From assembly GCA_963735045.1 (NCBI GenBank), contig CAVTIZ010000002.1, positions 248,001 through 312,000 on the forward strand: a stretch of DNA of 64,000 bases. The letters run 5' to 3'. The notes beneath the pieces were generated by a model. That model had not been told where the DNA came from. It worked only from the letters and a program-made list of their open reading frames with translations, and searched no databases. Positions within the stretch are counted from its first letter, which is position 1; each line of letters opens with the position of its first letter. Below are positions 51,215 through 60,735 of this stretch, in pieces. Source of the DNA: Salsipaludibacter sp963735045 (lineage in GTDB: Bacteria; Actinomycetota; Nitriliruptoria; Nitriliruptorales; Nitriliruptoraceae). A program made the position numbers and the translations under genes.

Positions 51215-53575
51215 ATGCCCGACCGCCACGCCCGTTCGAGCCTGCCCATCCCCGACCGCCCCCCGACGGGGCTGACGACCTACGACGCGCGCGATCCCGA
51301 CACGTCGTATCCACCGATCGAGCCCCTGCGTCCGCCGGTGGGCGCGCCGAACGTGGTGGTCGTGTTGCTCGACGACGTCGGTTTCGGGGCGTCGAGCACG
51401 TTCGGGGGGCCGTGCAACACCCCGACGGCGGACCGCCTGGCGTCGGGAGGCCTGCGCTACAACCGGTTCCACACCACGGCACTGTGTGCGCCGACGCGGC
51501 AGGCCCTGCTGACGGGGCGCAACCACCACTCGGTCGGGATGGGGTCGATCACCGAGACGGCGACGTCGGCACCCGGCAACAGTTCCCTGCGGCCCAACAC
51601 GAAGGCGCCGCTGGCCATGACCCTGAAGCTCAACGGGTACTCGACGGCCCAGTTCGGCAAGTGCCACGAGGTCCCGGTCTGGCAGGCGTCGCCGCTGGGG
51701 CCGTTCGACGCCTGGCCGTCGGGCGGTGGCGGGTTCGAGTCCTTCTACGGCTTCATCGGTGGCGAGAACAACCAGTACGACCCGGCGTTGTACGACGGCA
51801 CGACCCCGGTGGAACCGCCGGCGACCCCGGAGGAGGGCTACCACCTGACCGAGGACCTGGCCGACCGGGCGGTCGCCTGGATGCGCCAGCAGAAGGCGTT
51901 GATGCCCGACAAGCCGTTCTTCATGTACTTCGCCCCGGGTGCCACGCACGCCCCCCACCACGTCCCCCTCGAGTGGGCCGACAAGTACGCGGGCCAGTTC
52001 GACGAGGGCTGGGACGTGTTGCGTGAGCGGACCCTCGCACGTCAGAAGGAGCTGGGGGTCGTCCCCGCCGACACCGAGCTGACCGCGCGGCATGAAGAAA
52101 TCACGGCGTGGGACGACATGCCGGACGAGCTCAAGCCGGTGCTGGCGCGCCAGATGGAGGTCTACGCCGGCTTCCTGGAGCACACCGACCACCACGTCGG
52201 CCGGCTCGTCGACGCGCTGGAGGACCTGGAGATCCTCGACGACACGCTGGTCTACTACATCGTCGGGGACAACGGCGCCTCGGCCGAGGGCACCATGAAC
52301 GGCGCGTTCAACGAGATGGCCAACTTCAACGGCATGGCCGCCCTCGAGACCCCGGAGTTCATGCGCTCGGTCATGGACGAGTTCGGTTCACCGGAGTCCT
52401 ACAACCACTACTCGGTCGGGTGGGCCTGGGCCATGAACTCGCCCCTGCAGTGGACCAAGCAGGTGGCGTCGCACTGGGGCGGGACCCGCAACGGCACGAT
52501 CGTTCACTGGCCGTCCGGGATCGACGACGCCGGTGGCCTGCGTGACCAGTTCACCCACGTGATCGACATCGCCCCCACGATCCTGGAGGCGGCCGGCCTG
52601 CCCCAGCCGACCTTCGTCAATGGCGTCCAGCAGGCCCCGATCGAGGGGACCTCGATGCTGTACACGTTCGACGAACCCGACCAGCCCGAACGTCACGACC
52701 TGCAGTACTTCGAGATGTTCGGCAACCGGGGGATCTACCACCGGGGCTGGACCGCGGTCACCAAGCACCGCACCCCCTGGGAGATGGTCAGTGGGAACGT
52801 CCCGGCGTTCGACGACGACAACTGGGAGTTGTACGCACCGGACGACTACAGCCAGGCGCGGGACCTGGCAGCCGACGACCCGGACCGGCTGGCCAAGCTG
52901 CAACGGCTGTGGCTGATCGAGGCCACCAAGTACAACGTGCTGCCCCTGGACGACCGCACCGCCGAACGGCTCAACCCCGAGGTGGCAGGTCGACCCACCC
53001 TGGTGCAGGGTGACTCGCAGCAGTTCTTCCCCGGCATGGGGCGCCTGTCCGAGAACAGCGTGGTCAACATCAAGAACCGGTCGTTCTCGATCACCGCCGA
53101 GGTCGACGTCCCCGACGGCGGGGCCAACGGGGTGATCATCGCCCAGGGTGGGAAGTTCGGTGGCTGGACGGTGTTCTGCAAGGACGGCCACCTCGCGTTC
53201 ACCTACAACGTGCTCGGCATCCACACCTACCCGACCATCGCCGACTCACCCGTCCCGGGCGGCAACCACCAGGTCCGCATGGAGTTCGCCTACGACGGCG
53301 GCGGCCTCGCCAAGGGCGGCGACGTCACCCTCTACCACGACGGCCAGCAGGTCGGCGCCGGACGGGTCGACCAGACCCACCCGATGGTCTTCTCCGCCGA
53401 CGAGACCACCGACATCGGCTACGAGTCCGGCACCACCGTCAGCCCCGACTACACCAACGCGACCAGCCGCTTCACCGGCACGCTGCACTGGGTGCAGCTC
53501 GACGTCGGCCAGGACGACCACGACCACTACATCGACCCCGACGAACGCCTCCGGATCGCACTGTCGCTCCAGTAG
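51215..53575 (+). CDS. Arylsulfatase
   Basis: 786 residues of the alkaline-phosphatase-like sulfatase superfamily. Metal ligands: VVVLLDDVGFGASSTFGG. The formylglycine motif is CAPTR with Cys 91 (TALCAPTRQALLTGRNHH). Other blocks: GYSTAQFGKCHE, FFMYFAPGATHAPHHVP and GDNGASAEG. A C-terminal beta domain (about 600-786) is seen in large arylsulfatases of this type. In most members of this group the GKxH block reads GKWHE/GKCHE, as here. No signal peptide, so it is cytoplasmic or exported by another route. A formylglycine-generating enzyme is not encoded in the window. AGGAGG precedes ATG 51215. Confidence 0.9.
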   Translation: MPDRHARSSLPIPDRPPTGLTTYDARDPDTSYPPIEPLRPPVGAPNVVVVLLDDVGFGASSTFGGPCNTPTADRLASGGLRYNRFHTTALCAPTRQALLTGRNHHSVGMGSITETATSAPGNSSLRPNTKAPLAMTLKLNGYSTAQFGKCHEVPVWQASPLGPFDAWPSGGGGFESFYGFIGGENNQYDPALYDGTTPVEPPATPEEGYHLTEDLADRAVAWMRQQKALMPDKPFFMYFAPGATHAPHHVPLEWADKYAGQFDEGWDVLRERTLARQKELGVVPADTELTARHEEITAWDDMPDELKPVLARQMEVYAGFLEHTDHHVGRLVDALEDLEILDDTLVYYIVGDNGASAEGTMNGAFNEMANFNGMAALETPEFMRSVMDEFGSPESYNHYSVGWAWAMNSPLQWTKQVASHWGGTRNGTIVHWPSGIDDAGGLRDQFTHVIDIAPTILEAAGLPQPTFVNGVQQAPIEGTSMLYTFDEPDQPERHDLQYFEMFGNRGIYHRGWTAVTKHRTPWEMVSGNVPAFDDDNWELYAPDDYSQARDLAADDPDRLAKLQRLWLIEATKYNVLPLDDRTAERLNPEVAGRPTLVQGDSQQFFPGMGRLSENSVVNIKNRSFSITAEVDVPDGGANGVIIAQGGKFGGWTVFCKDGHLAFTYNVLGIHTYPTIADSPVPGGNHQVRMEFAYDGGGLAKGGDVTLYHDGQQVGAGRVDQTHPMVFSADETTDIGYESGTTVSPDYTNATSRFTGTLHWVQLDVGQDDHDHYIDPDERLRIALSLQ

Positions 53576-53626
53576 CGGCCCCGTGCGCATGCAGCCCGCC
53601 CTGCTCCACCGACCGACCGGACCGGC

Positions 53627-55015
53627 ATGAGCAGCCAGGATGACCCGGCCCAGGGCACGCCCCCAGACCCAGCCCCAGACCCAGCCCCAGGCCAAGACAC
53701 GGCCCCGGATCCGGGGGCGCTGGTGCGCCGACCCGAGTACGTGGGCCTGCTGGTGATCGGGGCCGTCCTGGGACTCCCGGTGGCAGCCATCGCCTACGGG
53801 TTCCTCGCGGCCGTGGCGGCGACGCAGGACTACCTGTTCACCACGTTGCCGGGCCAACTCGGCTTCGCGGCACCACCGTCGTGGTGGTCGATCCCGTGGC
53901 TGGCGCTGAGTGGGGTGCTGGTGGCCGGTTGCATCCGGACCCTGCCGGGAACCGCCGGCCACAAGCCGGCCGAAGGCTTCCACGCCGGCGGGCCCGTGGC
54001 GCCGGCCGAGCTGCCGGGCATCGCCCTGGCGGCCTTCGCCACGCTCGCCCTGGGTGTGGTGCTGGGCCCGGAGGCGCCCCTGATCGCCATCGGGAGCGGG
54101 CTGGGCGTGCTCGGCATGCGCCTGTTGGCACGGGACGCGCCCGCCACCGCCGTGGCCGTGATCGCCGGCGCGGGCAGCTTCGCGGCGATCGCGACCCTGC
54201 TGGGATCGCCGTTGGCCGGCGCTTTCCTGTTGATGGAGGCGGCGGGCCTGGGAGCCGGGATGCTGTCCGCCGTGCTGGTGCCGGGACTGCTGGCCGCGGG
54301 GATCGGATCGCTGGTCTTCGTCGGCCTCGGCCACTGGAGCGGCGTCGGCACGTTCTCCCTGGCGGTGCCGAGCCTGCCGACGCTCGGCACCCCGTCGCTG
54401 TCGCAGTTCGGCTGGGCCATCGCGATCGGACTCCTGGCGGCGGTGGTCGGGGCCGGGATCACCCGTTCGGCACGGTGGCTGCAGCGGCTGGTGGAACCGC
54501 GGATGGTCGTGGCCATGCCGCTGGTCGGGATCGGCATCGGCCTGCTCGCCTGGGTGTTCGTCGAGGTGACCGGGCGCGACGTGTCCAACGTGCTGTTCTC
54601 GGGTCAGGACCAGCTGGGCCCATTGCTGGAGGCTGCCGACGACTGGACCGTGGGCGCCCTCGTGCTGCTGGCGGTGTGCAAGGGCCTCGCCTACGCCGGC
54701 GCCCTGAGCAGTTTCCGGGGTGGGCCGGTGTTTCCCGGCATGTTCATCGGGGCCGTCCTGGGCATCGCCCTGTCGCACCTGCCGGGCCTGCCGATGGTGG
54801 CCGGTGCCGGCATGGGCATCGGCGCGATGACGGCGGCGATGCTCGGACTCCCGCTGGTGTCGGTGCTGCTCGTGACGCTGTTCCTGCAGCCCGACGGCCT
54901 GCAGCTGACCCCGGTCGTGATCGTTGCCGTCGTCGTGTCCTGGGTGGTCTCGAGCCGGCTGCAGGCCCCACCCTCGTCGCGTGACCAGCCCGCCGAGGTT
55001 CCCGGCGGCCACTGA
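53627..55015 (+). CDS. ClC-family chloride channel or transporter
   Basis: 462 residues. A Pro/Asp/Gln repeat N-terminus (PDPAPDPAPG) precedes the ClC membrane domain. The selectivity-filter regions are LGPEAPLIAIGSGLG (GxExP) and GSFAAIATLLGSPLAGAFLLMEA, with RGGPVFPGMFIGAVLG in the second half. The standard GSGIP motif is not obvious and no C-terminal CBS pair is present. It may be a proton-coupled antiporter supporting acid resistance, as ClC proteins do in E. coli; its position near glutamate decarboxylase agrees. It follows the sulfatase by 51 bp and is probably co-transcribed. Confidence 0.85.
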   Translation: MSSQDDPAQGTPPDPAPDPAPGQDTAPDPGALVRRPEYVGLLVIGAVLGLPVAAIAYGFLAAVAATQDYLFTTLPGQLGFAAPPSWWSIPWLALSGVLVAGCIRTLPGTAGHKPAEGFHAGGPVAPAELPGIALAAFATLALGVVLGPEAPLIAIGSGLGVLGMRLLARDAPATAVAVIAGAGSFAAIATLLGSPLAGAFLLMEAAGLGAGMLSAVLVPGLLAAGIGSLVFVGLGHWSGVGTFSLAVPSLPTLGTPSLSQFGWAIAIGLLAAVVGAGITRSARWLQRLVEPRMVVAMPLVGIGIGLLAWVFVEVTGRDVSNVLFSGQDQLGPLLEAADDWTVGALVLLAVCKGLAYAGALSSFRGGPVFPGMFIGAVLGIALSHLPGLPMVAGAGMGIGAMTAAMLGLPLVSVLLVTLFLQPDGLQLTPVVIVAVVVSWVVSSRLQAPPSSRDQPAEVPGGH

Positions 55016-55131
55016 CGCGACCGCTCCGTGGGCGCCACGGGTTTCCGCTGCCGGCCTGATCCCCTAGGGTCCACGGTGGGCGGCGAGCGGGGCGCCCCCG
55101 AGGTGGCGCCGATTTGGAACAGGGGCTGGTC

Positions 55132-57399
55132 GTGGACGACACGCGGACAGGTGTGGGGTCGATCGCGCCCGGACGGGACCCGGGCCGTCGCGGAGCCCCG
55201 CCCGTGGCCACGCTGGCGCGGCCACCATCGACCCGTCCGGGAGTGGTCGAGCGGACCGCGATCCTGGACCGGATCGCGCAGGAGCACGACGGTGCCGTCC
55301 TCGCCGTCGTGGCACCCGCCGGCTATGGCAAGACGACCCTGTTGCGCCAGTGGAGCGATGGCCGCGTCGCCGCGACGACGTGGCTGGGCATCGAGGCGGA
55401 GGACGACGACCCGACGGTGCTGGTCGGCCGTCTCGCCATGGCGCTTCGCGAGGTGCTGCCGGTCGACCCGGACGTGTTCGCCGAGCTCGCGGTGGAGTCC
55501 CCGTCCATCCGCTCCATCAGTCGTGCGCTGGCCAACCTGCTCGCGTCGGCCCAGGAGCGGGTGTCGGTGGTGGTCGACGACGTCCACCTCCTGACGAACC
55601 CGGCCTGCCACGACGTGGTGAGCCTGCTCGTGGCCCAGGCCTCGCCCGACGTGGCCGTTGCCCTGGGCAGCCGGGAGGCGCTTCCGGTCCCGGTCTCACG
55701 ACTCCGCGCCCATGGCGTGCTGGTCGAGGTCGGACCGGCCGACCTCGCCATGGATGTCGACGAGGCCTCCCAGCTGGCGGCCGGCATCGGTCGGCAGGTC
55801 AGCGACGACGTCGCACGTGACCTCGTCAGCGAGACCGAGGGCTGGCCCGTCGCGCTGTACCTCGTCGTCCGCTCGGGTCGGCACGCCGACGACACGTCAC
55901 CCGTGATCGGGACCGGCCGTCGACGACCCGTGGTCGAGTACCTGCGCGACGAGTTCCTCCAGGGCCTCGATGCCGACGCCGTGGAGTTCCTGACCCGGTC
56001 GTCGGTCCTTCGGCGCCTGTCGGGCCGGTCCTGCGACGCGGTCCTGGGCACGGTCGGGTCGGCCGCGCGGCTCGAGCGCTACGCCCATTCGAACCTGCTG
56101 GTCGTGCCGCTGGACGACGAGCGCGGCTGGTACCGCTACCACCACGTGTTCCACCAGATGCTGCGTGCCGAGTTGGACCGGCGCGAGCCCGACCTGGTGC
56201 CGGAGCTGTTGGACCGGGCTGCCGCCTGGTGCGAGTCGCAGGGCCTGGCCGACGAGGCCATGGAGTACGCCATGGCGTCCGGCGACGTCGACCGCGCCGC
56301 CGGGCTGATGAGCCAGCGCGCGCTGGCCCTGTACCGGTCCGGCCGGTCGGTGACCCTGGCGCGATGGCTGGACTGGTTCGACGAGCGGGGTGGCCTGGAC
56401 CGGCATCCGCAGGTCGCGGCCGTGGGTGCCTGGACCGCGGTCCTGAACGGGCAGGCCGCTGTCGGCCAGCGGTGGGCCGCCGCGGCCGAGGCCAGCCGCC
56501 CCCGACACCCCGACGAGGCGTCCGGCGACGAGGTCGACGGGCTGGTCGACCTCATGCGGGCCATGATGTGTCGAGAGGGCATCCCCCAGGCGTTCGAGGA
56601 CGTCGAGCGGGCTCGACGGATCCTCCCGGTCGACCACCCGTGGCGTCCGACCCTGACGTGCGTTGCCGGAGTGGTGCGGTCGTGCACGACCGACGTCGAC
56701 GGCGCCGACCGGTTGTTCGCCGACGCGGTGGAACTGGCCGAGGCGGCGGAGGCGGCACCGGCCCACAGTGTCGCCCTGGCCGAGCGTGCGCTGCTGGCAC
56801 TGGCGCGGGACGACCTGCGGGCCGCCAGGCACCACGTCGCGGCCAGTCTGACCGTCGTCGAGACGCGCCGGCTGCAGGACCACTCGACCAACGTCCTGGT
56901 GTTTGCCGTCGCCGCGCGGGTGTCCGGGGCGGGGGGCAGCGACCCCCAGCGCACGCGCGACCTGATCGCGAGGGCCCAGCGGCTGCGGCCGTTGCTCAAC
57001 CATGCCATCCCCCACCTGGCGGTCCAGGCCCGGCTGGCGCTGGCGCGGGCGCTGCTGACCATTCCGGACGGGGCCGGGGCCCGGACCGTGGTGCGCGAGA
57101 TCGACGAGATCCGGCGCCATCGACCCGGCCTGGGCGCGCTCGAGGACGAGGTCGCGGCCTTTCGCCCGCTCCTGGACACGGCGCCGTCGGTCGCGGTGGG
57201 CGCGTCGACGCTGACCACGGCCGAGCTCCGGGTCCTGCCGCTGCTGCAGACCCACCTCAACTTCCGCGAGATCGGTGACCGGCTGTACGTGTCACCCAAC
57301 ACCATCAAGACCCAGGCGATCTCGGTCTATCGCAAGCTCGGTGTGTCGTCGCGCAGCGACGCGGTGGCGCGGGCGATCGAGATCGGACTGATCGAGTGA
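55132..57399 (+). CDS. Large LuxR-family (MalT/LAL-type) ATP-dependent regulator
   Basis: 755 residues (TTG 55114 is an alternative start). N-terminal STAND-type ATPase: Walker A APAGYGKTTLLRQWSDG (about 62-78) and Walker B RVSVVVDDVHLL. A middle helical, TPR-like region covers about 330-680. The C-terminal LuxR helix-turn-helix reads LTTAELRVLPLLQTHLNFREIGDRLYVSPNTIKTQAISVYRKLGVSSRSDAVARAIEIGLI. Such proteins need ATP and an inducer to multimerise. It is the only large regulator in the 46-64 kb island and lies in its middle, so it is the best candidate to bind the TCATCC-N5-GGRYGA boxes; this is inferred. GTG 55132 has CAGGGG 7 bp upstream. Confidence 0.9.
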   Translation: MDDTRTGVGSIAPGRDPGRRGAPPVATLARPPSTRPGVVERTAILDRIAQEHDGAVLAVVAPAGYGKTTLLRQWSDGRVAATTWLGIEAEDDDPTVLVGRLAMALREVLPVDPDVFAELAVESPSIRSISRALANLLASAQERVSVVVDDVHLLTNPACHDVVSLLVAQASPDVAVALGSREALPVPVSRLRAHGVLVEVGPADLAMDVDEASQLAAGIGRQVSDDVARDLVSETEGWPVALYLVVRSGRHADDTSPVIGTGRRRPVVEYLRDEFLQGLDADAVEFLTRSSVLRRLSGRSCDAVLGTVGSAARLERYAHSNLLVVPLDDERGWYRYHHVFHQMLRAELDRREPDLVPELLDRAAAWCESQGLADEAMEYAMASGDVDRAAGLMSQRALALYRSGRSVTLARWLDWFDERGGLDRHPQVAAVGAWTAVLNGQAAVGQRWAAAAEASRPRHPDEASGDEVDGLVDLMRAMMCREGIPQAFEDVERARRILPVDHPWRPTLTCVAGVVRSCTTDVDGADRLFADAVELAEAAEAAPAHSVALAERALLALARDDLRAARHHVAASLTVVETRRLQDHSTNVLVFAVAARVSGAGGSDPQRTRDLIARAQRLRPLLNHAIPHLAVQARLALARALLTIPDGAGARTVVREIDEIRRHRPGLGALEDEVAAFRPLLDTAPSVAVGASTLTTAELRVLPLLQTHLNFREIGDRLYVSPNTIKTQAISVYRKLGVSSRSDAVARAIEIGLIE

Positions 57400-57439
57400 C
57401 CGCGGCCGGCTCCACGACCGCGTCGGTGGACCGGCTCGC

Positions 57440-57456
57440 TCATCCGATCGGGACGA
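57440..57456. promoter_or_regulatory. Stress-island box I (17-bp inverted repeat)
   Basis: TCATCC-GATCG-GGACGA, centred 127 bp upstream of the glutamate decarboxylase start and just after the LuxR-type regulator gene. Confidence 0.65.
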
Positions 57457-57574
57457 TGCCCGGTCGTCGAACAGCCCTAGTCTTGCAGTGGCGGCGCCAC
57501 GTTGGGCCCATCCGGCCCCGACGAGCCTGCCAACTGCCCACCGGCAACCCGTCGTACCTGCCCAAGGACACCCG

Positions 57575-58948
57575 ATGATCCACCACCATGCCTCCGGATC
57601 CGACGAGCTCGCACCGGCCTACGCCGGACGCCTCGACATGGGCCCGATCCCTCGGCACGAGCTGCCGGCGACGGAGTCGTCGCCCACCGCGGTCTACCGG
57701 CTGATCCACGACGAGTTGCTGCTCGACGGCAGTTCACGGTTGAACATGGCCACGTTCGTGACGACCTGGATGGAGCCGGAGGCCGACCTGCTGATGGCCG
57801 AGACGTTCGACAAGAACATGATCGACAAGGACGAGTACCCCCAGACCGCCGAGATCGAACGTCGCTGCGTGAACATCGTGGCCAACATGTTCCACGCCCC
57901 GACCGACGGCGACGCCATCGGGGTGTCCACCATCGGGTCGTCGGAAGCGGTGATGCTGGCGGGACTGGCGATGAAGTGGCGGTGGCGCCAGGCCCGCGAG
58001 GCGGCCGGCGAGTCCACCGATCGACCGAACATGGTGATGGGCTCCAACGTCCAGGTCGTGTGGGAGAAGTTCTGCCGATACTGGGACGTCGAACCCCGCT
58101 ACGTGCCGATCACGCCGGAGCGCTACGTGGTGGACCCCGATGACGTCATGGAACGTGTGGACGACCACACGATCGGCGTGATCCCGATCCTGGGCACGAC
58201 CTACACCGGGGAGTTCGAGCCCATCGAGGAGATCCACGACCGGGTCGTGGCATTCAACGCCGAACACGGACTGGACGTGCCGATCCACGTCGACGCGGCC
58301 AGCGGCGGCTTCGTCGCGCCGTTCCTCCACCCGGACCTCCGGTGGGACTTCCGCCTGCCACAGGTCAAGTCGATCAACGTGTCGGGGCACAAGTACGGGC
58401 TGACCTACCCCGGCATCGGGTTCGCCGTGTGGCGGTCCGCCGACGACCTTCCCAGCGACCTGGTGTTCCACGTGAACTACCTGGGCGGGGACATGCCGAC
58501 CTTCACCCTGAACTTCTCCCGTCCGGGCAACCAGATCGTCGGGCAGTACTACAACCTGGTCCGGCTGGGTCGCGAGGGCTACTCCCGCATCATGGCCAGC
58601 CTGCGCGACGTGGCGGTGCACCTGTCCAGCCACATCGACGCGATGCCGGAGTTCGAGGTCCTCAGCGACGGCACCGCCATCCCCGTGCTGGCCTTCCGGA
58701 TGGCCGACGACCAACCCTTCAGCGTGTTCCACGTGTCCGACCGACTCCGGGCCGGCGGCTGGCAGGTGCCGGCCTACACGATGCCCGCCGACGCCGAGGA
58801 CCTCGCGGTGTTGCGCATCGTGGTCCGAGAGGGGTTGAGCATGGACCTGGCGAACGGGCTGCTCGAGGATCTCGACGCCGCCGTGAGCCACCTCCGGGAG
58901 TTCCCACCGTCGCACCGGGCCGAACCCGAGCACTTCGCCCACACCTGA
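57575..58948 (+). CDS. gad: Glutamate decarboxylase
   Basis: 457 residues of the PLP-dependent group II decarboxylase family, close to GadA/GadB. Blocks: NMATFVTTWMEPEADLLMAETFDKNMIDKDEYPQTAEIE, IGSSEAVMLAGLAMKWRWR, HVDAASGGFVAPFLHPDLRWDFRLPQVKSINVSGHKYGL with PLP-binding K273, and GFAVWRS. It converts glutamate to GABA while consuming a proton, the basis of glutamate-dependent acid resistance. No GABA antiporter gene is adjacent. AAGGA precedes the ATG; a YrhK-like membrane protein gene follows 22 bp downstream and is probably co-transcribed. Confidence 0.95.
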   Translation: MIHHHASGSDELAPAYAGRLDMGPIPRHELPATESSPTAVYRLIHDELLLDGSSRLNMATFVTTWMEPEADLLMAETFDKNMIDKDEYPQTAEIERRCVNIVANMFHAPTDGDAIGVSTIGSSEAVMLAGLAMKWRWRQAREAAGESTDRPNMVMGSNVQVVWEKFCRYWDVEPRYVPITPERYVVDPDDVMERVDDHTIGVIPILGTTYTGEFEPIEEIHDRVVAFNAEHGLDVPIHVDAASGGFVAPFLHPDLRWDFRLPQVKSINVSGHKYGLTYPGIGFAVWRSADDLPSDLVFHVNYLGGDMPTFTLNFSRPGNQIVGQYYNLVRLGREGYSRIMASLRDVAVHLSSHIDAMPEFEVLSDGTAIPVLAFRMADDQPFSVFHVSDRLRAGGWQVPAYTMPADAEDLAVLRIVVREGLSMDLANGLLEDLDAAVSHLREFPPSHRAEPEHFAHT

Positions 58949-58970
58949 CACGACGAGAGGAGCACAACGG

Positions 58971-59639
58971 GTGCAGTGGCGTCGGAGCCTTCGCGCGGAC
59001 CCGAGTCGAGCGACCTGGCGGATCGCGATCCTGTTCATGCTGGGGTCGGCCCTGTTCGCGATCGGGTCCTTCCCCGTCTACGGCCAGTTCGTCCCATCGA
59101 CGGTGGTCGCGGTGACGTTCTTCGTCGGGTCGCTGTTCTTCACTGCCGCCTCCGCGGGCCAGTTCCGCGAGGCGATCCGCGCCCAGCGGGGCGTCGGCCC
59201 CGGCGACGGTGACGGCGCACGAACCGCGACCCTGGTGTGGTGGGCGTCCTTGGTCCAGCTGGTCGGGACCCTGCTGTTCAACCTCTCCACGGGCGACGCG
59301 ATGCTGGCGAACCTGGACGTGGCGCAGGTCAACCGGCTCGTGTGGGCGCCGGACGTGTTCGGGTCGGTGGCGTTCCTGGTCGCGAGCCAACTGGCCTGGA
59401 CCGCGGTGTGTGGGTTCCGTTGGCTCCGACGACCCGACGACCCGGACTGGTGGATGGCGGCCCTCAACGCGCTGGGGTCGGTCCTGTTCATGGTGTCGGC
59501 GGTCGCCGCCCTGACCCTGCCCACGACCGGCCAGGTGGTCAACATCGCCATCGTCAACTCGACGACCGCCCTGGGCGCGTCGTGCTTCCTGGTCGGGGCC
59601 TGGTTGCTGCTCCCGGCCAGGGGCACGGCGTCGACCTGA
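58971..59639 (+). CDS. YrhK-like integral membrane protein
   Basis: 222 residues, GTG start with GAGAGGAG upstream. Six helices in two sets: IAILFMLGSALFAIGSFPVY, TVVAVTFFVGSLFFTAASAGQ, LVQLVGTLLFN, VAFLVASQLAWTAV, ALGSVLFMVSAVAAL and ALGASCFLVGAWLLL. The ALGSVLFMVSA...NSTTALGASCFLVGAWLLL part resembles the YrhK domain. It directly follows glutamate decarboxylase, so a role with it (for example as part of acid response) is inferred; molecular function unknown. Confidence 0.75.
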   Translation: MQWRRSLRADPSRATWRIAILFMLGSALFAIGSFPVYGQFVPSTVVAVTFFVGSLFFTAASAGQFREAIRAQRGVGPGDGDGARTATLVWWASLVQLVGTLLFNLSTGDAMLANLDVAQVNRLVWAPDVFGSVAFLVASQLAWTAVCGFRWLRRPDDPDWWMAALNALGSVLFMVSAVAALTLPTTGQVVNIAIVNSTTALGASCFLVGAWLLLPARGTAST

Positions 59640-59657
59640 CGCAGGTCCTCGTCGGCC

Positions 59658-59984
59658 TCAGCCGGCCAGGATCCGGGACTTCTGGGCCGCGAACTCGTCG
59701 TCGGTGAGCACGCCCTGCTCGTGGAGCGTCCCGAGCCGTTCGAGTTCGTCGAGCATCGCGCTGGTGCCGTCGCTGGCCGGGGCGGCCGCGGGCGCCGGGG
59801 CGGGTGCCGGGGCGGGCTGGGCCTGTGCGACGTCGCGTTGGTAGGCCTGTTCCCGATCGGCGTAGATCTGGGCGTCGCGCTCGGCGTAGCGGCCGGCCTG
59901 GCGTCGGCGGACGCGGCCGCTGACGGCGGTGGCGGTGCCAGCGACGACCGCGGTTCGGGCCACTCCTCGCAGGAGTCCGGGCAT
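59658..59984 (-). CDS. SHOCT-domain protein
   Basis: 108 residues. The C-terminal MLDELERLGTLHEQGVLTDDEFAAQKSRILAG is a textbook SHOCT motif, a short oligomerisation domain. It is preceded by a Pro/Ala linker (PAPAPAPAPAAAPA) and a basic N-terminus starting MPGLLRGVARTAVVAGTATAVSGRVRRRQAGRYAERD. It sits 19 bp downstream of the DUF6325-type gene on the same strand; the pair recurs in actinobacteria. GAGAGGA precedes the ATG. Confidence 0.88.
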   Translation of the reverse strand: MPGLLRGVARTAVVAGTATAVSGRVRRRQAGRYAERDAQIYADREQAYQRDVAQAQPAPAPAPAPAAAPASDGTSAMLDELERLGTLHEQGVLTDDEFAAQKSRILAG

Positions 59985-60003
59985 GGTGGTTCCTCTCGTG
60001 TGG

Positions 60004-60459
60004 TCAGGTCGCGGCTGGGGCGTCGTCGAGCTCGTCGAGCGCCGCGATGATGTCGGTGGCCGGGATGCGCATGCTCGCGACGACCTCGCCGCCGGCGGCC
60101 AGCGCTGCCGTGACGAACGGTACGGCCCAGGCATTCTCGTAGACCAGCAGCGCGGCCATGGTGCCCGGCTCCAGGACCTCCCCGGCGCGGTCGAGGTCGT
60201 CACCGTCGATCAGGCCCGACCGGGCGTCGGAGAAGATGCCGAAGCTGGCGCTGCCGGGACCCTCGGCAGACACGTCCTGCAGGTCGAGCACGGCCACGCT
60301 CCCGTCCTCCTCCTTGCGGAGCACGAGCAGGTCGTACAGCAGGATCGTCCCCTGTTCGACCAGCGCGAGCAGTTCGTCGGCCACGGCATCCGTGGCCTGG
60401 TCGGGCGGGAACTCCAACAGCAGGAAGTCCACCGGCCCGTGCGGCGTCGGTTCGGACAT
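60004..60459 (-). CDS. DUF6325/DUF1269-like protein
   Basis: 151 residues beginning MSEPTPHGPVDFLLLEFPPDQATDAVADELLALVEQGTILLYDLLVLRKEEDGSVAVLDLQDV, with VYENAWAVPFVTAALAAGGEVVASMRIPATDIIAALDEL later. The GPVDFLLLEFP...LVEQGTIRxYDLLVLRK start is characteristic of the family that pairs with SHOCT proteins. No membrane hairpin, in contrast to the DUF1269 relatives. GAGG precedes ATG 60459. Two stress-island boxes lie between it and the divergent DUF1269 gene. Function unknown. Confidence 0.85.
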   Translation of the reverse strand: MSEPTPHGPVDFLLLEFPPDQATDAVADELLALVEQGTILLYDLLVLRKEEDGSVAVLDLQDVSAEGPGSASFGIFSDARSGLIDGDDLDRAGEVLEPGTMAALLVYENAWAVPFVTAALAAGGEVVASMRIPATDIIAALDELDDAPAAT

Positions 60460-60563
60460 GTCGGCTCCTCGGTATGTTCGGGACGTGATGGTCGGCGCGG
60501 ATCGAGCGCCCGGATCCTCGGGTGTCTCGGACCAGACGCTAGGGATGCCAGTGTGCCACGGCA

Positions 60564-60618
60564 TCGTCCGGACCGGATGACGTCGCCGAAGTCGGCGGTG
60601 GTCATGCGGAACGGGTGA
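60564..60618. promoter_or_regulatory. Stress-island boxes B and C (tandem pair)
   Basis: TCGTCC-GGACC-GGATGA (60564-60580) and TCATGC-GGAAC-GGGTGA (60602-60618), centres 38 bp apart, midway between the divergent DUF6325 (−) and DUF1269 (+) genes. Confidence 0.7.
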
Positions 60619-60735
60619 TGTCGCCCCGGGGTCCATGGCGCATCCTCGTCCGCGTCGGTCCCGTCGGGGTCCACGCCGTGCCGACCACCTGCACGCCAAC
60701 CCGAACCCAACCGTTCCACACATCGGAGAAACGAC